DNA of 64,000 nt from Rhynchopus sp. YZ270_cl-10. Its lineage: Eukaryota; Euglenozoa; Diplonemea; Diplonemida; Diplonemidae. Shown here one piece after another: positions 59,418 through 64,000 of the stretch. The stretch covers positions 1,203,001-1,267,000 of the forward strand of contig OZ037905.1 in NCBI GenBank assembly GCA_964035575.1. The letters run 5' to 3'. The translations under genes were made by a program, and so were the position numbers. A model generated the notes under the pieces. It had not been told where the DNA came from, made no database searches, and saw only the letters and a list, made by a program, of their open reading frames with translations. Numbering within the stretch: position 1 is the first letter of the stretch; each line of letters begins with the position of its first letter.

Positions 59418-59963
59418 CTAGTTTCTTGACTTCATTGATGATGACAGCCAGTCAAGCCCTTCATACAAACCCTCTCCAGTTGCAGCGCAGCTTCCCTGGA
59501 TGTACCACTCACGGAGTCGGAGAGAGTGCAGCCCAAGCTTGTCGGTCATTTCAGCTGGTGTCATCGCCTTTGGAAGATCCTGCTTGTTTGCAAGCACAAG
59601 AAGTGTTGCATCACGGAGGGCATCATCTGTTGCCAGCTTGTGCAGCTCATCACGCGCAAGAGAAATTCTGTCCCTGTCGTTGCTGTCAACAACAAAGATG
59701 ATGCCGTCAGTCCCCTCAAAGTAGTGGCGCCACAGTGGCCTCAGCTTGTCCTGGCCACCAACGTCCCACATGGTGAACTTGAGGTTCTTGTACTCCACTG
59801 TCTCCACATTGAACCCGATTGTTGGTATGGATGTGATCAAATCACCCAGCTTCAGCTTGTACAGCACAGTGGTCTTGCCAGAAGCATCAAGCCCCACCAT
59901 CAGCATCTTCACGTTCTTCTTCCCTGCAAAGAGGGTTGTCAGTGCAGAAGCAATGTTGCCCAT
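59418..59963 (-). CDS. ADP-ribosylation factor, Arf1 type (copy 2)
   Basis: The 181-aa protein is the same as at 52160-52705, with Gly2, [20 protein letters not shown] and CAATGEG. Its neighbours and spacing are unchanged. Confidence 0.96.
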   Translation of the reverse strand: MGNIASALTTLFAGKKNVKMLMVGLDASGKTTVLYKLKLGDLITSIPTIGFNVETVEYKNLKFTMWDVGGQDKLRPLWRHYFEGTDGIIFVVDSNDRDRISLARDELHKLATDDALRDATLLVLANKQDLPKAMTPAEMTDKLGLHSLRLREWYIQGSCAATGEGLYEGLDWLSSSMKSRN

Positions 59964-60547
59964 GGTGAAATGTATGTGTGAGTTTTGTGTGAATGTCTGT
60001 GTTGTTGTTGTGTTTGTTGCACTGGGGCTGGGACGGAGTGGGGTGGGGTGGGGTGGAATGGTGGGGTTTGGGTTTGGGTTTGGGTTCAGTGAGGTTGGCA
60101 TTTTCTCCCACTCCTGTCGGACAAGGGCACCCCAACTGCTCAGGGGGTGTACACCAGCTCATGGGTGCACACACAAGTTGCTGTACACCAGCCAACCAGC
60201 CAACCCAACTTAGTGCCTCTTATGGTCGGTTCGCCATTGTGTAGGAGTGCCGTCACCATAGGAATAGTAGTCCTGAACATATATTAGCAAGATTGTAGGT
60301 AGCTGTAATATGGAGGTTTATGTGGGGCCACCCTTGGGTTCACAGCACACAGACTTGGCCCCACAGAATAGACTGGCCAAGGACAGAGGGGCTCACCTCT
60401 TCCACACACCCGTCTTTCTTTGTTTTCACCCACCTACCCACCCACTCGCCCACCCAGGCACCCACCCCCCCCCCCCCCCCCCCCCCCTTCATGCCCCACA
60501 CCCACACACTGCACAGACAAAACAAACACACATTTTTTGAACATAAC
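59964..60547. other. Divergent intergenic region between Arf1 and the CCCH gene (copy 2)
   Basis: Its length equals that of 52706-53289. The GGGTTT run, the 43-bp repeat (60235-60277) and the C23 tract (60465-60487) are all kept. Confidence 0.5.
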
Positions 60548-61222
60548 ATGAACACAATGTCGGAAGTCAAAGTGATCGAGGCAAGAGACCCTGGAAACCG
60601 CGCCCAGCGTGTTGCATTCCATTTTTCAGAAACATATGAAACGAAAGGACGAACAGCATATCTTCAAGGGACCCTTGGAAGTAGACCACTGAATGTGTGC
60701 ATACTATTTCATAGAGGGAAGTGCAAGTCACAGAAGACATGCCGTCAACTACATGTGAGTCCAGATGCTGTGGACAGACTTCGCGATGAAATGGCCGGCC
60801 AGTGCTGTGCGCTTCATTCCGGAAAATGGGCCAGCGAAAAATGCGTCATGTTGAAGGGCAAGGACAACATAGCATTGCTCTCTGTGAGCAATTTTAGCAG
60901 TACAAGGGGTTTGGAGGAGCTTTTGCGCAGGGGGGACAGAATTATTGTACAAAAGAACAGGATTTGTGGGCTGAACAAGTTGAAGAGATGCAAATGGGGC
61001 GAGCGCTGTATCAACATCCATCTCTGCCGCGAACTTGACTTGGAGAACCTTGCATCACCGTGCCCTTCCAGTACTTGCTCTAGCAGTGAATCCTATGCGG
61101 ACACCTGGCAGGGTGGCAGCACGTCAAGCAGCAGCAAATCCAGTGTCGATACCCTATCCCCTTCTTCAGCATCTGAAGGAACTTTCATGGCACTGAGCAG
61201 GTTTGCTGCACACTGGGTTTAA
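60548..61222 (+). CDS. CCCH zinc-finger protein, 224 aa (copy 3 border)
   Basis: The translation is the same as at 53290-53964, with two C-x7-C-x5-C-x3-H fingers and a Ser-rich tail. The stop again overlaps AATAAA. Confidence 0.88.
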   Translation: MNTMSEVKVIEARDPGNRAQRVAFHFSETYETKGRTAYLQGTLGSRPLNVCILFHRGKCKSQKTCRQLHVSPDAVDRLRDEMAGQCCALHSGKWASEKCVMLKGKDNIALLSVSNFSSTRGLEELLRRGDRIIVQKNRICGLNKLKRCKWGERCINIHLCRELDLENLASPCPSSTCSSSESYADTWQGGSTSSSSKSSVDTLSPSSASEGTFMALSRFAAHWV

Positions 61223-61435
61223 TAAAACAAAAAAGAAAAACAAAAACAAAAAAGAAAGCATATATGCAAAATGAGATACTATTGCAACAGAAAATGCCAC
61301 CCACCCACCCCTGCTTTTTATTTTCTTCTGATTCTTCTCCAGTTGCTGCCTTCCTCCACGAACACACCAACACAAAACACAGGGCACTAATATATACATT
61401 ACTAATACTATCACACAACAAACACATTTGTAGCA

Positions 61436-62668
61436 ATGAGCTCGGTAGATTCTGTTCGGCAGTATTCTGTCACATCAACAACAGGAGGCAGCATAGGAAA
61501 CACAGACTCAGACTTTGAGCCCAGTGGTTGCTGCTTTAGCATCACTGACATTGCAGGACCCACAAATCCAGTGGAGCGAGGGTACGCATCAGTTTTGCTG
61601 AATGGCTTACAACTCATACGCTGCAACCTCCCGCTCCCAGGGAAAGAAGAAACACTCACAGTGTCGGCCGATGAAGACATGAACATCACTGGGGAAAAGG
61701 GCGGGCTTGGCATTGACGCTCTCTTTATCACAACGCATGATCCGTTTCCTGGGAGTGCGTGGACTGCAACCCTGGAATGTACCTGTGAAGGCCGTGAGGA
61801 TGTTGAAGTTGATCTTGGGAACCTCATGCAGTCCCAGGATGCGTCACACTCTGGCCACTACATTGCATACCACCCAACTACATTCACAGTGAAGGTTCAA
61901 CACATGCCAATTGACAATGTGAAGCAAGGGTCCGCAGAGAGGCAACTTGTTAAAGAGGTCAGAGCTATTTTGGAAAACCCACGGCTGAATGTGTGCAGAG
62001 GATCTCTGGGGTCTATTGTGCTGAGCAACAAAGCGAAGGAGAGTCCACTCTACGACAACGTTGTGGGGAAATGCTACGGTGGTGCCTGGCAGGAATTTCT
62101 CAGGGCCCATCCTGGGGACTTCTCTCTGTTCCACTATTCTGATGAGGATATTGTTGAAAATTGTCTTGCGCCACAGATAAAAAAGTCTGATGCACGTGTC
62201 TGCCTCTTTGGAACACCGCTCTCTTCAGTGCGCGAAATAGACAAGTCGAGAAGCAAGGTCCAACGTGAAGATGAGGAAAATCTTAAAAAGGCCCTGCTCG
62301 GAATGCTCTCTGAAGGCCCCATGTCCCAGAAGGAGCTGTTGCAGAAGTTGAATGGATTTGAAGTGTTCACAAACTCTCTATTCCCAAGCCACTCTCTGCT
62401 CATGCGGTTTCTCTCCAGACACGATAAAACATTTGTGTGGACAGCAGGGCCCGACCAGCCTACGCGTATTGGCCTGGCCTCTTCTGATAGAATTCTCTGC
62501 CACGACAGTCAGCACATAAAACCTAGCACAAGTAGCACAGCTCAGAAGCACAGCCTACCTCGTTTTCTCAATCAGCACATAGGGTTCAACATGAAGCCAA
62601 CTTCTCAACAGCAGCCAGTGTACCGACATGATCCATACAGCACCGTGCCATTCTACTATTCCCAATAA
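61436..62668 (+). CDS. Conserved unknown protein, 410 aa (copy 3)
   Basis: The translation is identical to copies 1 and 2; see 47296-48528. Confidence 0.8.
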   Translation: MSSVDSVRQYSVTSTTGGSIGNTDSDFEPSGCCFSITDIAGPTNPVERGYASVLLNGLQLIRCNLPLPGKEETLTVSADEDMNITGEKGGLGIDALFITTHDPFPGSAWTATLECTCEGREDVEVDLGNLMQSQDASHSGHYIAYHPTTFTVKVQHMPIDNVKQGSAERQLVKEVRAILENPRLNVCRGSLGSIVLSNKAKESPLYDNVVGKCYGGAWQEFLRAHPGDFSLFHYSDEDIVENCLAPQIKKSDARVCLFGTPLSSVREIDKSRSKVQREDEENLKKALLGMLSEGPMSQKELLQKLNGFEVFTNSLFPSHSLLMRFLSRHDKTFVWTAGPDQPTRIGLASSDRILCHDSQHIKPSTSSTAQKHSLPRFLNQHIGFNMKPTSQQQPVYRHDPYSTVPFYYSQ

Positions 62669-63491
62669 TATGTAACTACGCCTGTTCCAAAGATGACCAG
62701 TCACCCATATGTGAATCCCTCTACCTACCCTCACATAAAACAAAAAGAAAAACAAAAAAAAGAAAGAAAGAAAGAAAGCAAATAAAGAAGGATGCAAAGA
62801 GAGAAAGAAAGAAATAAAGATCTTGCACTGTTTCACAAATATGAAGGAAAAAAAGAAAAAAGTGACATCTCCCCCACTCCCTCTGCTTAGACATAGTTTT
62901 ACCTTCCCCCAGCCAAGAAACAACAACACACCACACCACAGCTCCAGAGAACCACAACTTCATGTGTGCAAGGGCAGTATGCATGCACACACCTCTCTCG
63001 GTTTATAGGCTTCTAGGGAAAGGTTCTAGGCACTCCAGTATTGTTACTCCACAAACCCACAACCCGCAAACCGCAAACCCAAAAGGCATGAGGCAATGTC
63101 CTCAGAATCCTCCACTGACCCCCCAGTCCTCTCAGTTGCAAGTCTCCACACCTCTCATCACAGGAACACCTAAGACAACATACAGGGGGGTTGTAATTTA
63201 TGGACAGATTTTACGGATATTCTGTCCATAAATTTAGTTCTGTCCATAAAAGCTCAACTTTTTGCGTGTATAAATATTTTTTCAGGATTTTTGGTGCACA
63301 TGGTGTTTTCTCTTTGGTTTTCTGGTTTCTTGCTGGGTTTGGAGGTCCCTGCTGTGTGTGTGTGTGGGTTGTGGCCCTGACAGTGAACCACCCACCCCAC
63401 GTGGCTGACCCCCCCAAACCCCCCCACCACAAGTACCCACAGACTCAAACCACAGAACAACACATACCCTTAAACACATACAAACTTCAAC
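62669..63491. other. Spacer between the 410-aa gene and actin (copy 3)
   Basis: It matches the other copies; the inverted-repeat motif block is at 63197-63250. Confidence 0.5.
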
Positions 63492-64000
63492 ATGGATGAC
63501 GACCAGCAAGCAATCGTCTGTGACAATGGGTCTGGGATGGTGAAGGCAGGTTTCGCAGGAGACGATGCCCCAAGGTCTGTGTTTCCGTCCATTGTTGGAA
63601 GGCCAAAGACCGCTGCAGCAATGATGGGAACGGCAAAGAAGGAAGCCTACATTGGTGACGACGCACAGTCCAAGCGTGGTATTCTGCTGATCAAGTATCC
63701 GATTGAGCATGGTATCATCACAAACTGGGATGACATGGAAAAGATCTGGCACCACACCTTCTTCAACGAGCTCCGTGTTGCACCTGAGGATCACCCCGTG
63801 CTTCTCACAGAAGCGCCCATGAACCCAAAGGCCAACCGTGAAAAGATGACACAGATCATGTTTGAGACGTTCAACAGCCCTGCAATGTACGTTGGGATCC
63901 AGGCGGTGCTGTCCCTGTACTCATCAGGACGCACAACAGGAATTGTTCTTGACTCAGGAGATGGTGTGACCCACACAGTTCCCATCTACGAGGGGTACTC
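63492..64000 (+). CDS. Actin (copy 3), partial at the window end
   Basis: The first 169 codons of actin are present, the same as in copies 1 and 2. The window ends before the intron site. Confidence 0.95.
   Translation, partial: MDDDQQAIVCDNGSGMVKAGFAGDDAPRSVFPSIVGRPKTAAAMMGTAKKEAYIGDDAQSKRGILLIKYPIEHGIITNWDDMEKIWHHTFFNELRVAPEDHPVLLTEAPMNPKANREKMTQIMFETFNSPAMYVGIQAVLSLYSSGRTTGIVLDSGDGVTHTVPIYEGY

Larger units (their letters stand above)
53757..61014. repeat. Tandem housekeeping unit, copy 2 (7,258 bp, complete)
   Basis: This unit runs from the CCCH tail through the 410-aa gene, actin, minisatellite (85 units) and Arf1 to the start of the next CCCH gene. By eye it matches copy 1 throughout except for the minisatellite length and the missing 420 bp. 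The offset is constant at 6,882 up to the minisatellite and 7,258 after it. Confidence 0.95.
61015..64000. repeat. Tandem housekeeping unit, copy 3 (runs off the window)
   Basis: It contains the CCCH tail, the 410-aa gene and the start of actin at a constant offset of 7,258 from copy 2. The array continues beyond the window, so the total copy number is unknown. Confidence 0.95.

Noticed and set aside
1-64000. Spliced-leader RNA gene, rRNA or CRISPR array
   Set aside because: I looked for a euglenozoan-like leader, rRNA-like blocks and spaced repeats and saw none; tandem repeats here are contiguous, not spacer-separated.

Overview
The window is nuclear DNA of a single-celled eukaryote. Its coding regions are long and GC-rich, with strong codon bias. 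It carries a 375-residue actin interrupted by one 47-bp GT-AG intron, a 181-residue Arf1-type GTPase, CCCH zinc-finger proteins, and very large intronless genes for surface or secreted proteins with Pro/Thr-rich linkers. Two intergenic junctions share an alignable block of AATAAA, pyrimidine tract and AG. Such a block would suit coupled polyadenylation and (trans-)splicing as in Euglenozoa; a diplonemid-like flagellate is my best guess, but this is inference and no spliced-leader gene was found.

Layout. (1) 1-35,430: six genes, all on the + strand and nearly all secretory or membrane: a sedolisin protease, a 2,261-aa protein with 31 EGF-like modules, an MGST1-like MAPEG protein, a giant 4,738-aa surface protein, a small Cys-rich secreted protein, and a 1,601-aa multidomain protein (LamG, HExxH, SASA esterase, cadherin-like, LamG). 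The long spacers hold families of small hairpins. (2) 35,430-41,100: gene-poor and repeat-rich, with a Tc1/mariner-type MITE, a 1.35-kb perfect 8-bp satellite, and CAG/CAA low-complexity DNA. (3) About 41,127-46,454: a non-LTR retrotransposon (C2H2 finger, reverse transcriptase, zinc knuckle, restriction-like endonuclease, two OTU-like regions) with one frameshift, cut off at its 3' end. (4) 46,455-64,000: a head-to-tail tandem array of a housekeeping unit. Each unit has, in order, a CCCH protein, an unknown 410-aa protein and actin on +, then an 8-bp minisatellite, then Arf1 on -. Copy 2 is complete (7,258 bp). Copy 1 starts inside the CCCH gene and carries an extra 420 bp. Copy 3 runs off the window.

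The most notable points are these. The array's left edge is an in-frame fusion of a truncated retrotransposon ORF to the CCCH tail. The repeat copies look identical except for the minisatellite, which differs by exactly 47 units of 8 bp, and a 404-bp insert with a 16-bp target-site duplication. A 12-bp motif arranged as an inverted pair plus a third copy flanks actin on both sides. A family of structurally similar, apparently covarying hairpins lies in the spacers. Sequence identity and homology were judged by eye; no alignments or searches were run.
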